Assembly (NCBI RefSeq): GCF_007904085.1
Contig: NZ_CP042326.1
Coordinates: 868,001 to 932,000 of the forward strand
Origin: Euhalothece natronophila Z-M001
Lineage (GTDB): Bacteria > Cyanobacteriota > Cyanobacteriia > Cyanobacteriales > Rubidibacteraceae
Length of the DNA stretch: 64,000 nucleotides
Reading direction: 5' to 3'
The position numbers and the translations under genes were made by a program. Each line of letters begins with the position of its first letter. Position 1 is the first letter of the stretch. Under the pieces are notes generated by a model, which had not been told where the DNA came from, did not search any database, and saw only the letters and a list, made by a program, of their open reading frames with translations. Shown here piece after piece: positions 24,091-32,657 of the stretch.

Positions 24091-25527
24091 TTAGCATTCT
24101 TCTAAGCGAGATAATAAAACTAAAATGTTATCCATCATTTCCCGTTTTTCGGAAGCAGAAACTTGATAATGATTCACCATAAGACTAAAGACTAATGGCT
24201 GGTAATTAGGAAGTTCTACATAACCTGATAAAGCAGAAATACCAGTCATTGTTCCTGTTTTAGCTTGTAAGTTACCTTCGAGAGGGGTATCCTGAAATCG
24301 GTTTTCTAAGGTTCCGCTTACACCAGCTACTGGTAAAGAGGAACGGAAAATGTCCTCAGCTTCAGTTAAGGAGATATTTTTTAAGAGTTGCGCGATCGCG
24401 CTAGGAGTCACTAAATTACGACGAGACAACCCTGATCCATCAGCAAAATGATAATGATCCGAGTTAATTCCTAATCCTGTTAATGACTCTTCCATGACTT
24501 CCATATCTTCTTCGGGAGATTCTGCAATAAAAATTCTCAACAAAGATTCTGCATATAAATTATTACTCTCCAGATTTACTTTTTCTAATAATTCTGAAAG
24601 TGGTGGGGAATTAAACCTCATCATTTCTTCTCCCCTTTCGCTACTACCTTCGGAGAATTCAATATTTCTAACTTGAATGCCTTTTTCTCCAAGAGTGGCT
24701 AGTAAAGTATCTCGAAAGTAATGATCAGGATTGGGAATTGCTAATCCCCAAACTGCTTCTTCTCGATCTTCAGGGAGTTCTCCGCTTAAGTAAATTTCAG
24801 CAGTCCCCAGTTGTCCTCTTAAATTCAGGTTAGAGTCACTCTCAGCAGGGGTGGTAATAACATTAGATTCGACATCCCATTGAGAAGCCGCGATCGCGTT
24901 TTCCCAATCTTTATTAACTGCTTCCCCCACTGTTGTTGGCGTTAAGGTGAGATTGACAGAATTTTCATCTAAAATCAAACTATTAGCAGGGCTTCCATAA
25001 AAGGCGTAAACATCTTCCCATTCCCAAGTTGAATTTAAGTAAGGTTGAGAAAAATATCCAGTTTCTAAAATAACCGTATCTATTTCTTCTACTCCACTTT
25101 CTTTTAAGGTGGTTGCCAATTTTTCTAAATCACTGGTGGTTAAACTCGGATCTCCTTGACCCGTAATATTTAAACCCTCCAAACGAGGAGGATTTCCCTG
25201 CTGATAGATAGGAGTTGTAATTTCAAAATCAGAGTCTAATTGAGTTAATGCGACCGCACTTGTAAATAACTTGACATTAGAGGCGGGAATAAAAAATTCA
25301 TCAGAGTTTCTTTCGTAAACTACCTCATCTGACGTTTGAGATTGAATCATGATTCCCCAACGAACTCCTGATTTAGACTCAGCAATAATTTCTTCTATTT
25401 CCTCTGATAAATCACTGTGACAAAAAGAATCATTCCTCGCGATCGCGTCTTTAGTGTCAGTTATTACTAATAAAATTAATAAAAAAGTTAATTTACCTAA
25501 CAATTGAGATGATTTTAATAAAAACAA
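24091..25527 (-). CDS. dacB: D-alanyl-D-alanine carboxypeptidase/endopeptidase (PBP4, peptidase S13)
   Basis: DacB trims or cleaves peptidoglycan cross-links in the periplasm. The protein has the three penicillin-binding motifs: SxxK as S83-NVK, SxN-like in DGSGLSRRN, and KTG in LQAKTGTM. A signal peptide covers about residues 1-31. The reading frame opens with TTG at 25527, preceded at 8 bases by GAGG; no ATG is available before the signal peptide, so a TTG start is likely. It faces the recR/SirB1 pair convergently with only two bases between stops. Confidence 0.9.
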   Translation of the reverse strand: MFLLKSSQLLGKLTFLLILLVITDTKDAIARNDSFCHSDLSEEIEEIIAESKSGVRWGIMIQSQTSDEVVYERNSDEFFIPASNVKLFTSAVALTQLDSDFEITTPIYQQGNPPRLEGLNITGQGDPSLTTSDLEKLATTLKESGVEEIDTVILETGYFSQPYLNSTWEWEDVYAFYGSPANSLILDENSVNLTLTPTTVGEAVNKDWENAIAASQWDVESNVITTPAESDSNLNLRGQLGTAEIYLSGELPEDREEAVWGLAIPNPDHYFRDTLLATLGEKGIQVRNIEFSEGSSERGEEMMRFNSPPLSELLEKVNLESNNLYAESLLRIFIAESPEEDMEVMEESLTGLGINSDHYHFADGSGLSRRNLVTPSAIAQLLKNISLTEAEDIFRSSLPVAGVSGTLENRFQDTPLEGNLQAKTGTMTGISALSGYVELPNYQPLVFSLMVNHYQVSASEKREMMDNILVLLSRLEEC

Positions 25528-25704
25528 TTTTTGTACCTCATATTATTTTGAAAAATTAGTAACGATAACCCAAGCCTTTTTTACCAATAACTATTGGGAA
25601 AATAAAGTTTAACCTCGTAGCATTTTGCTCAATTATAGCAGGAGTTAACAATATTAGGAAAGTTTAACTGGTATCTAGCTTTTTTATATTTTTTTTACCA
25701 GAAG

Positions 25705-28422
25705 TTAATATAAATGATTCATTTGGGCTGAAGATTGCTCTTGTTCTTGAACATAGCGAGGAATTTTAACTTCAAAATAAGACCCCTCATTCACTTGACT
25801 ATCCAATAATATTTCTCCCCCCATCAAAGTAACCAGAGAATCAGTAATGGCTAACCCTAATCCTGTTCCTGCGTATTTTCGAGTGAGGCTTTGATCAACC
25901 TGTCGAAAAGCCTCAAAAATTTCTATTTGTTTTTCTGAACTTATCCCAATTCCCGTATCTTGAACCGTTATTCTTACCCAATCTTTTTCAGGATCACTAA
26001 TTGTCACTATAACTGAACCCTCATCAGTAAATTTGATAGCATTGGAGAGTAAATTAACAATTACTTGACGCAAACGATTGCTATCATTAGTAATATAAGG
26101 GTTAGCCACTTTTGAATTAAAACTTAAAGTAATTTTTTTTTCATCAGCCAGAGATCGCATTTCTTCAACCGTATTAGAAACGATTGTTGTTAAATTACAT
26201 CTTTCTAAACGTAACTCCATTCGTCCTGCTTCCATTTTGGAAAGATCAAGAATATCATTAATTAATGTTAAAAGCGTTTTGCCATTACTTAAAATGCGAT
26301 CTACCATCTGTAGCTGTTGCGATTTTAAGTTATCTTTTCCCTGTCTTAATAGAAGTTGTGAAAACCCAATAATCGCATTCATCGGGGTTCGCAATTCATG
26401 GGACATCGTGGCAATAAATTGAGACTTGAGACGAGTGGCTTCTAAGAGTTTTATATTTTGTAGTTTAATATGGCGCTGTTGTTTTTCTAGTTCCTGATTT
26501 TGCTGAGCGAGTATTTTATTTTGTTGTTCGAGACGTTCTTCTCCTTCTTCTAAACTTTTAATTAATCTCGCATTATCGATCGCGATCGCGGCTTGTTCTC
26601 CCACGGCTTTTAATAAAGTTTGATCTTGAGGCTTAAACTCACCATCAGAGTCCTCTCCCCATTTTCCCACAGCTAAAATTCCCAATCGCCCTGACTTAGC
26701 TGATTCAATTGCGACGCCATAAATCACATCAGGAAGACTCTCTAACTCTTGCGTATTCTTATAAATTTGAGGCTCTCCCGTTCTAAAAACTGATTTTAAA
26801 ACGCCCGAGTTTAAAGAAAATACTTGTGTCAAATCAATATTTTCAGTTTTTTCCCCCGCTACCACTTTCAGCATAATTTCTTGACGAGAATTATACAAAG
26901 CAATAAAACAAACATCTGCATCCATTGTTTTATAAGTAGCTTGAGCCATTACTTTTAATAATTCGGGTAAACTACTCAAGCGCTGATTCAATAAATTAGT
27001 CAATTGTTGCAACGTTCGCAGTTGTTGTTCTTGTTCCTGCAAAATCCGAAAAGTGTTGCGTAAATGATCCGTTGCTTCTTGGGCTTCTTTATAAAGACGG
27101 GCATTTTCAATGGCTAAAGCAGCGCGTTGGGCTAAATCTTCTGCTAAAGTGAGATCAGCTTGGGTATAACGTCGGCCAGATTCACTGGTAGCAAATAGAA
27201 TCGTGCCAAAAATTTCCTCACCCATAGCAAGGGGAACACAAATATAGGAACGACAATTTAAACTCTCTAAAAGTTCCAAATGTTTTTGATCCACTGCCAT
27301 TACTTCATTTTTCGTGGCATTGACCTGAAAACAGGCTTCAGAGGTATGACTCCTTAAAACTGCTGGACTACCATAATGCCGCGCTCGTTCTTGATTAAGA
27401 TATTGTTGTAGTTCCCAGACTAAACTTGCTTTTTCGCGATTGACATGGGCAACAGCAATACGTTTTAAGCGAGGAGGACTCCCATAAACCCCTTCTGGTT
27501 CTACCACATCGATAGCACACCAATCAGCTAGACGAGGAACAGCTAACCGAGCTAAATTTTCTAAAGTGGTGCGATAATCTAGAGAAGAAGAAAGTAGTTG
27601 ACTGGCTTCGGCAAGAAAACGACTGCGAACTTCATTGCGTTTCCTTTCGGTAATATCAATTAAAACCCCGGAAATGCGAGTTGGTTGTCCAGCATGATTT
27701 TTTTGAGATTTTCCTCTCGCAATACAGTAACGATATTCTCCGGAACTATGACGGACGCGAAACTCCACCTCTAGTTGATAGCTTTTACCAAGGATGCAGT
27801 TTTGGATGCTATTTTTCACTTCCCCTCGATCATCAGGATGAATTTGCTCATAAAAGCAATCTTTATCAATTTCTCGTTCCCCTGCAGAGAGTCCAATCAT
27901 TTTGAGGAAGCGATCATTACAATAGACTACCTGTGATTCAATATTCCAATCCCAAATCCCCTCATTTGATCCTTCTAAAACTAAGCGATACCGTTCCTCA
28001 CTTTCTCGCAAACGGGCATTAGCTGCTTCTGCTTCTTTTTCAGCCTGATAAACTCGAATCGCCCGATGAAGACTTTGAGAGAGATTTTCTGGAGATAAGG
28101 TATCTTTCGATAAATAATCGATCGCGCCAGCTTTCATCAAGTCCACTGCTACTTGATGATCTTCTTGCCCAGTTAAAACCACTAAAGGCAATTTACTCAG
28201 TTTACCTCGAATTTGCTGAATTAAACTCAAACCATCACCATCAGGAAGGCGATAGTCTAAAAAAACACATTCAATATCTTCGTGAGTTTCAAGTTCCTCT
28301 ATGGCCCTAGCACAAGTGTCAGCAGTGATAATGGTCAGGCTTTGTTCCGTCCCTTTTTGTAAAGCACGACAGACTGCCATCTGATCCACTGTATCATCTT
28401 CCACTAATAACACTTTAACCAT
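25705..28422 (-). CDS. hybrid sensor histidine kinase (REC-PAS-GAF-GAF-HisKA-HATPase)
   Basis: The 905-residue protein starts with a receiver domain (about 3-120, phospho-acceptor in CVFLDYRLPDGDG). A coiled linker leads to a PAS/PAC domain (about 133-255), two GAF domains (about 270-445 and 475-640) and a coiled coil. HisKA follows (ATMSHELRTPMNAIIGFSQL) and then a complete ATPase domain (NLLSNAIKFTDEG, VQDTGIGIS, GTGLGLAI). Stimulus is unknown; the GAFs lack an obvious bilin-binding motif. It is the last gene of a three-gene run with a CheY-like regulator (7 bp upstream) and a CHASE3 kinase. Confidence 0.9.
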   Translation of the reverse strand: MVKVLLVEDDTVDQMAVCRALQKGTEQSLTIITADTCARAIEELETHEDIECVFLDYRLPDGDGLSLIQQIRGKLSKLPLVVLTGQEDHQVAVDLMKAGAIDYLSKDTLSPENLSQSLHRAIRVYQAEKEAEAANARLRESEERYRLVLEGSNEGIWDWNIESQVVYCNDRFLKMIGLSAGEREIDKDCFYEQIHPDDRGEVKNSIQNCILGKSYQLEVEFRVRHSSGEYRYCIARGKSQKNHAGQPTRISGVLIDITERKRNEVRSRFLAEASQLLSSSLDYRTTLENLARLAVPRLADWCAIDVVEPEGVYGSPPRLKRIAVAHVNREKASLVWELQQYLNQERARHYGSPAVLRSHTSEACFQVNATKNEVMAVDQKHLELLESLNCRSYICVPLAMGEEIFGTILFATSESGRRYTQADLTLAEDLAQRAALAIENARLYKEAQEATDHLRNTFRILQEQEQQLRTLQQLTNLLNQRLSSLPELLKVMAQATYKTMDADVCFIALYNSRQEIMLKVVAGEKTENIDLTQVFSLNSGVLKSVFRTGEPQIYKNTQELESLPDVIYGVAIESAKSGRLGILAVGKWGEDSDGEFKPQDQTLLKAVGEQAAIAIDNARLIKSLEEGEERLEQQNKILAQQNQELEKQQRHIKLQNIKLLEATRLKSQFIATMSHELRTPMNAIIGFSQLLLRQGKDNLKSQQLQMVDRILSNGKTLLTLINDILDLSKMEAGRMELRLERCNLTTIVSNTVEEMRSLADEKKITLSFNSKVANPYITNDSNRLRQVIVNLLSNAIKFTDEGSVIVTISDPEKDWVRITVQDTGIGISSEKQIEIFEAFRQVDQSLTRKYAGTGLGLAITDSLVTLMGGEILLDSQVNEGSYFEVKIPRYVQEQEQSSAQMNHLY

Positions 28423-28429
28423 GGCATTG

Positions 28430-28879
28430 CTAAGAATAAGGATAATTTCTAGGGAGTTGGTTCAATTGCCAGTATTGATCAATTACTGCAATCATATCCA
28501 CAAATTTATCAAAGGTTACAGGCTTGATAATATATCCGGCAACATTAAGTTTATATGCTTCTACTCTATCTCTATCTTCGTCAGATGTCGTCAGAACAAT
28601 GACAGAGGTTGCTTGCAGAGAAGGATCAGCCCTGAGTTGGTGTAAGAATTCGATCCCTCCCATTTTAGGCATATTTAAGTCTAGTAAGACTAAACGATTA
28701 TCCGGTGGCATTTTTTCATTGCTTTTTCCTTTTAAGAGGCTCAGGGCTTCTATGCCATTGTAAGCGATAAATAGCCGATGTTTTTCCAAGAGATTATTTT
28801 TCTTAAATGCTCTCTGCACTGTCATTACATCAACTTGATCGTCTTCTACTAAGAGAATATTTAATTGTTTTTTGGGCAT
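28430..28879 (-). CDS. single-domain response regulator (Rcp1-like)
   Basis: A 149-residue CheY-like receiver: acidic pocket LVEDDQVD, phospho-acceptor aspartate in LVLLDLNMPKMGG, conserved Thr/Ser in VIVLTTSDED, and lysine in YIIKPVTF. The extended beta4-beta5 and C-terminal region resemble Rcp1-type regulators that partner with cyanobacterial kinases. It lies between the CHASE3 kinase (two bases from that gene's restored stop) and the hybrid kinase (7 bp), implying a phosphorelay. Confidence 0.9.
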   Translation of the reverse strand: MPKKQLNILLVEDDQVDVMTVQRAFKKNNLLEKHRLFIAYNGIEALSLLKGKSNEKMPPDNRLVLLDLNMPKMGGIEFLHQLRADPSLQATSVIVLTTSDEDRDRVEAYKLNVAGYIIKPVTFDKFVDMIAVIDQYWQLNQLPRNYPYS

Positions 28880-28978
28880 TGTTATTTTCGGTCACTGGTT
28901 ATAACTTTGGGCCAAGTGAAACGAAAAGTTGTCCCTTTTTCCATTACTGAATTCATGGTGATTGTTCCTCCTTTATTT

Positions 28979-30307
28979 TCAATTATTTTTTTTTATAATT
29001 GCCAAGCCAACGCCCGTATTTTCAGTTTTATCCCGAGCCTCTAAAGTTTGGAACATAACAAAAATTTTGTCATGAAATTTCGGATCAATCCCCGGACCGT
29101 CATCTTCAACTTCAAATTGATAAACGGTTTCTAATTCGGTTGACCTAATATTAATTGTACCATGAGAGGAATTATGGTGCTTGATGGCATTACTAATTAA
29201 GTTACTAAAAACTTGTTGTAAAAGGAAACGTTCAGTTTTAAAAGTAGGCATTGGGGGAATAATTTTAATGGTAAATTCAGGAGGAGGAGCAAGAGAGTCG
29301 ATAATTTCTTGCAGTAAAAATTCTACATTGACGGTTTCGATTTGTGAGGAAGTTCTTCCTACCCGAGAGTATTCTAAGATGCCATTAATAAGGCTTTCCA
29401 TGCGATGGACTCGCCCTCTTAATAAATCCATTTGATACTGAGTATCAGGGTCTAATTTATCTCGTAAATCTTCTTCTAGCCAAGTAGAAAGATTAGAAAT
29501 AGCGCGGAGGGGGGCTTTCAGATCATGGGAAACAATATAAGCAAATTGATCTAATTCTTGATTCCGTTTTTTAAGGGTTTCAGTGGTACGGGCTAGATAG
29601 GCATTACTTTCTTCAATGCGGTTAGTATATTCAGCCAGTTGGCGCTCTAAACTGGCAAAAAGATAAATGCCACCGCCAGTTGCGCCTAACCCAATCAGTA
29701 AGGCAAGCCATTGCACTTGATTAGTTCGTCTTGCCCAGTTTTCTACTTGCTGTTCCCGTTGTTCTTGTTCGGCTTCTTGTTGTTGAATAAACTGCGTGAT
29801 CGCGCTTTCTAGTTCTTCAAGTTGAACTTGATTTTCCAATAATTGTTCACTTAGCGGAGATAAATCATCCTCTAAAACATTGATATCTTGACCAATTGCA
29901 ATCGTTGTTTCTAAGTATTGTACTTGTGTTTCAGCAGTATTACTAATGGTAGCTAATTGTCTTTCTTCAGTTTCTCGTAACAATTCTCGTAGCGTTTCAT
30001 GTTCTTGTTCAATTACTTGTTTAGCTTGTTGGTAATTCCCCTTAAAAGCCTCATCTTCAGTGACACTATAGCCTCTAGCGGCTGCTTCTGCCTTTTGTAA
30101 CGCTAATAATAAGCGATTAGCAGTGTTCAAAACTTGTTGGCTGTTTTGTTCTTGTCGTCTTGCCTCAAGGGTTTGAGCACGAAACCCTGCAATCATAATT
30201 ACTGCTGTTAATAGACAAATTAATGGCAGGGTAATTAAAACTCCCCCTCGCCATCGTAAATTAAAGATAAATAACTTTTTCCATTGATGAGAAGATTCTA
30301 AGACCAT
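28979..30307 (-). CDS. CHASE3 sensor histidine kinase, C-terminus frameshifted
   Basis: The protein has a transmembrane helix (about 20-42), a CHASE3 extracellular domain (about 45-180), and a second helix (about 198-218). HisKA follows (AYIVSHDLKAPLRAISNLS) with an ATPase domain holding NLISNAIKHHNSS, VEDDGPGID and TGVGLAI. The frame ends prematurely after IIKKNN at a run of nine A (minus strand, 28986-28994). Removing one A restores the expected ending (KKIIENKGGTITMNSV, then GTTFRFTWP) with a stop at 28882-28884, two bases before the next gene. So this is an assembly error, a real lesion, or slippage-decoded. Probable full extent is 28882-30307. Confidence 0.85.
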   Translation of the reverse strand: MVLESSHQWKKLFIFNLRWRGGVLITLPLICLLTAVIMIAGFRAQTLEARRQEQNSQQVLNTANRLLLALQKAEAAARGYSVTEDEAFKGNYQQAKQVIEQEHETLRELLRETEERQLATISNTAETQVQYLETTIAIGQDINVLEDDLSPLSEQLLENQVQLEELESAITQFIQQQEAEQEQREQQVENWARRTNQVQWLALLIGLGATGGGIYLFASLERQLAEYTNRIEESNAYLARTTETLKKRNQELDQFAYIVSHDLKAPLRAISNLSTWLEEDLRDKLDPDTQYQMDLLRGRVHRMESLINGILEYSRVGRTSSQIETVNVEFLLQEIIDSLAPPPEFTIKIIPPMPTFKTERFLLQQVFSNLISNAIKHHNSSHGTINIRSTELETVYQFEVEDDGPGIDPKFHDKIFVMFQTLEARDKTENTGVGLAIIKKNN

Positions 30308-30337
30308 TTCTAGAAACGATTAGTTGCGTATAAACTA

Positions 30338-30402
30338 CCCTAACCCGCTTCGCGCTCGGTGGTAGCCTCCCGTGCTTTCGGGTGATTGATTAACGAGCAA
30401 TA
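30338..30402. repeat. fragment resembling the element end at 42680-42725
   Basis: The stretch with CCTCCCGTGCTTTCGGGTGA and GATTGATTAACGA lines up with CCTCCTCACGCTTTGCTCCG and GATTGATGGCGA at 42689-42722. It includes a small CCCG/CGGG hairpin. Both look like leftover ends of an IS200/IS605-type element, but identity is not certain. Confidence 0.35.
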
Positions 30403-30442
30403 TAGCAGTGGCTTGATCGCCTTACGCGCTTGGGCAATAGAC

Positions 30443-30448
30443 TATAAT
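30443..30448 (+). promoter_or_regulatory. possible minus-10 element for the hli gene
   Basis: A perfect TATAAT lies 77 bp before the hli start codon. TTACGC 15 bp upstream is a poor minus-35. I found no clear HLR1 (high-light) element around it. Confidence 0.3.
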
Positions 30449-30524
30449 AAAAGATAGAAGGGGTTTGAGAAATGGTCTTATAGTGATACATTAAATCATA
30501 AAAGTTTACGGAACAGAACCAATA

Positions 30525-30689
30525 ATGACTCAACCGAGTGTTACTCCCAATACCAAAGAACCAACATTTGGCTTTAATCGCTATGCTGAACGTCTGAATG
30601 GTCGTGCGGCGATGGTTGGCTTTGTGTCCCTACTGCTATTAGAAGTGTTAACAGGAAAAGGCGTATTATCTTGGCTAGGATTAATCTAG
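30525..30689 (+). CDS. hli: high light-inducible protein (one-helix CAB-like)
   Basis: A 54-residue protein with the Hlip signature: [20 protein letters not shown], in which E, N and R ligate chlorophyll between paired helices, then one hydrophobic helix and the ending LSWLGLI. Hlips bind chlorophyll and carotenoid, protect photosystem II assembly and quench excess energy in the thylakoid. The start ATG at 30525 and stop at 30687 are clear. It is followed by a small membrane protein gene 61 bp later. A second hli gene is at 59688. Confidence 0.92.
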   Translation: MTQPSVTPNTKEPTFGFNRYAERLNGRAAMVGFVSLLLLEVLTGKGVLSWLGLI

Positions 30690-30750
30690 AAATTCGCTAC
30701 TCTAGAGTTAGAACGAACTTTTCATTCAGATTTGACGATTAAGGAAATCA

Positions 30751-31056
30751 ATGAATATTGTGTTACCACGGTTAATTACTCGTGCTTATCGCCAAGAACC
30801 AATCTCTGCTTTTGTTTTTACAGTAGGTTGCGTTAATGCCCTAATTGGTGGTTTTGGAGAACGCTGGAGTTTACTGAGTTTAGGATTATTAGTGGGAACA
30901 AGCGCGATCGCGCTACGGTGGTGGCAAAATTATCAACGGCGTAGTGTATCAGAAGCAAAACGAAGCACTCGTTACCTCACTGGATCAGATAGCCCACCCC
31001 CTTTACCGCCTTTACAAAAAATACAACCCCCCAGTCACCGTCGCCAGCATTATTGA
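30751..31056 (+). CDS. small predicted membrane protein
   Basis: A 101-residue protein with two hydrophobic helices (about 18-35 and 40-57) then a basic, proline-rich cytoplasmic tail (SDSPPPLPPLQKIQPPS). I do not recognise the family. AAGGAAA precedes ATG 30751. It sits between hli and cobH on the same strand. The HIP1 palindrome at 30902-30913 is inside the second helix (SAIAL). Confidence 0.6.
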   Translation: MNIVLPRLITRAYRQEPISAFVFTVGCVNALIGGFGERWSLLSLGLLVGTSAIALRWWQNYQRRSVSEAKRSTRYLTGSDSPPPLPPLQKIQPPSHRRQHY

Positions 31057-31104
31057 AATCAAGATTAAAATGGGAAAGGTTTGCCCAGCTAAAAAAAAGA
31101 TGAT

Positions 31105-31752
31105 ATGGAAGGGACTAAAGTTGAAGCCAAGAGTTTACAGGCCATTGATTTAGAGGTAGAAAAGCATCATTTTTCCCCGTCTGAATATGAGATTATTCGG
31201 CGGGTTATTTACGAAACAGGTGACTTTAACTATCTATCTCAAATTTATTTTTCAGATCGTGTCCTTAGCGCTGGGGCTGCGGCTTTAGCCGCTCGAACCC
31301 CCATCATTGTGGATAGTCCGATGGTGGAAGCTGGGATTGCTGATGAGATCGAAAATAGTTTCACCAATCCCATTTACTGTTGTTTTGAGGATCATCCCCG
31401 TTACCATTTTTTGAAATTAGCTAAATGTCATCCAGAAGGCATTTTTATTATTGGTCGAGAGGCAACAACATTTTCTCAACTTTTTCATTTAATTGAGCAA
31501 CAAGAAATCCAGCCAGCATTGTTAATTATTACTTTTCCTAAGTTGGTTGCTATTGAGGGGATGAAGAAAAAATTGCACTCCTTAACCATTCCCAATATTC
31601 ACATGAAAAAACGCAAAGGGAATGTTGGGGTTGCTGTTGGAATTGTTCGAGGGTTAATTGACTTAGCTTGGGAAGTTTACTCACAATCTGAGGTTGCTGA
31701 CTCTATTCAACACTCCTCATTAGATTCTAAGGATTATAGTGATTCCAAATAA
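31105..31752 (+). CDS. cobH: precorrin-8X methylmutase family protein
   Basis: CobH/CbiC moves a methyl group from C-11 to C-12 of precorrin-8, giving hydrogenobyrinate or cobyrinate in B12 synthesis. The 215-residue protein matches in length and pattern (SPSEYEIIRRVIYETGDFNY, AGAAALAARTPIIVDSPMVEAGI, GNVGVAVGIVRGLIDLAWEV). The position of the catalytic histidine (His43 in Paracoccus-type CobH, context V-H-A) appears as tyrosine (Y36), which deserves a check. The last residues and the TAA stop come from the left end of an inserted 107-bp MITE, so the native C-terminus has been replaced. Confidence 0.82.
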   Translation: MEGTKVEAKSLQAIDLEVEKHHFSPSEYEIIRRVIYETGDFNYLSQIYFSDRVLSAGAAALAARTPIIVDSPMVEAGIADEIENSFTNPIYCCFEDHPRYHFLKLAKCHPEGIFIIGREATTFSQLFHLIEQQEIQPALLIITFPKLVAIEGMKKKLHSLTIPNIHMKKRKGNVGVAVGIVRGLIDLAWEVYSQSEVADSIQHSSLDSKDYSDSK

Positions 31753-31841
31753 AAAACAGCAACCTAAAAGTAGTGGGAGCATCTTGCTCCCTAGTAGCAG
31801 CCAAGATGGCTGCACTACGGAACTGAATTGGAACGACTATA
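31735..31841. mobile_element. 107-bp MITE, copy 1
   Basis: It begins TATAGTGATTCCAA and ends TTGGAACGACTATA. The whole element differs from copy 2 (53668-53774) at only two bases, both in the left terminal repeat. Inside are two perfect hairpins, GGGAGC/GCTCCC and GCAGCC/GGCTGC. TA at both ends is what Tc1/mariner-like (IS630) insertion at TA would leave. It overlaps the last six codons of cobH and provides its stop codon. Confidence 0.85.
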
Positions 31842-31886
31842 AGGGAAACTAACAGAAAACAAAATCTTAGACAAAACTTGAAATAA

Positions 31887-32657
31887 ATGACTCTAGTAAC
31901 AACAGCCACAGCTAACCTCGTTGAAGTTTTCTCAGCAATTCAAGGAGAAGGCTTAAATGTAGGAACACGACAAATTTTTATTCGCTTTGGCGGGTGTGAC
32001 TTACGTTGTTGGTTTTGTGACAGTGCCAATACTTGGAAAGCAGATAGCCAATGTCGCATTGAAGAAACTCCAGGACAGCGAGATTTTAAGATTTACCCTA
32101 ATCCCATTGAGGAAGAGCAACTATTAAGCTGGATTAAACAGCAACACCAGCCTCGATTGCACGATAGTATTAGCTTAACTGGTGGTGAACCCCTACTTCA
32201 TGCCAAGTTTTTACAGCAATTTTTACCGAAACTAAAAGCAATAACTCAGTTACCCATTTATCTGGAAACCGGCGGACATCGCCCCCAACAATTGTCTTTA
32301 ATTTTAGATCAGCTTGACTGCATTGGCATGGATATGAAACTGCCGAGTGTTAGTGGGGAGGAACGATGGCTCGCCCATAAGGAATTTTTACAGATTTGCA
32401 TACCACAAAAAGAAGTATTTGTCAAGCTAATTGTTTCCAATGAAACCACAGAAGCGGATCTTCAACAAGCGCGATCAATAATTGCAGAAGTCAGTTCTGA
32501 GATTCCTGTCATCTTACAGCCCGTAACGCCCTTAGAGGGGAATTCCCCCACTCCTCCTACCGCAGAACAAGTGCTATTCTGGCAATCTTTTTTTAAGGAA
32601 GCTCTTTCTGAAGTACGAGTGATTCCACAAACTCACAAAATGATCGGACAGCTTTAA
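31887..32657 (+). CDS. queE: 7-carboxy-7-deazaguanine synthase QueE
   Basis: QueE is the radical SAM enzyme that forms CDG from 6-carboxytetrahydropterin in queuosine (and preQ0) synthesis. The 256-residue protein has the cluster motif C37-x3-C41-x2-C44 in GGCDLRCWFCDSAN, the substrate segment SAIQGEGLNVGTRQIF and SAM motif SLTGGEPLLH. It is followed by IYLETGGHRPQQL and GMDMKLPS. It starts at ATG 31887, 45 bp after the MITE. Its last four bases overlap the DUF3318 gene on the other strand. Confidence 0.93.
   Translation: MTLVTTATANLVEVFSAIQGEGLNVGTRQIFIRFGGCDLRCWFCDSANTWKADSQCRIEETPGQRDFKIYPNPIEEEQLLSWIKQQHQPRLHDSISLTGGEPLLHAKFLQQFLPKLKAITQLPIYLETGGHRPQQLSLILDQLDCIGMDMKLPSVSGEERWLAHKEFLQICIPQKEVFVKLIVSNETTEADLQQARSIIAEVSSEIPVILQPVTPLEGNSPTPPTAEQVLFWQSFFKEALSEVRVIPQTHKMIGQL

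Noticed and set aside
31727-31909. 60-codon minus-strand ORF across MITE copy 1
   Set aside because: Made mostly of MITE sequence; similar frames arise from any copy and carry no domain.
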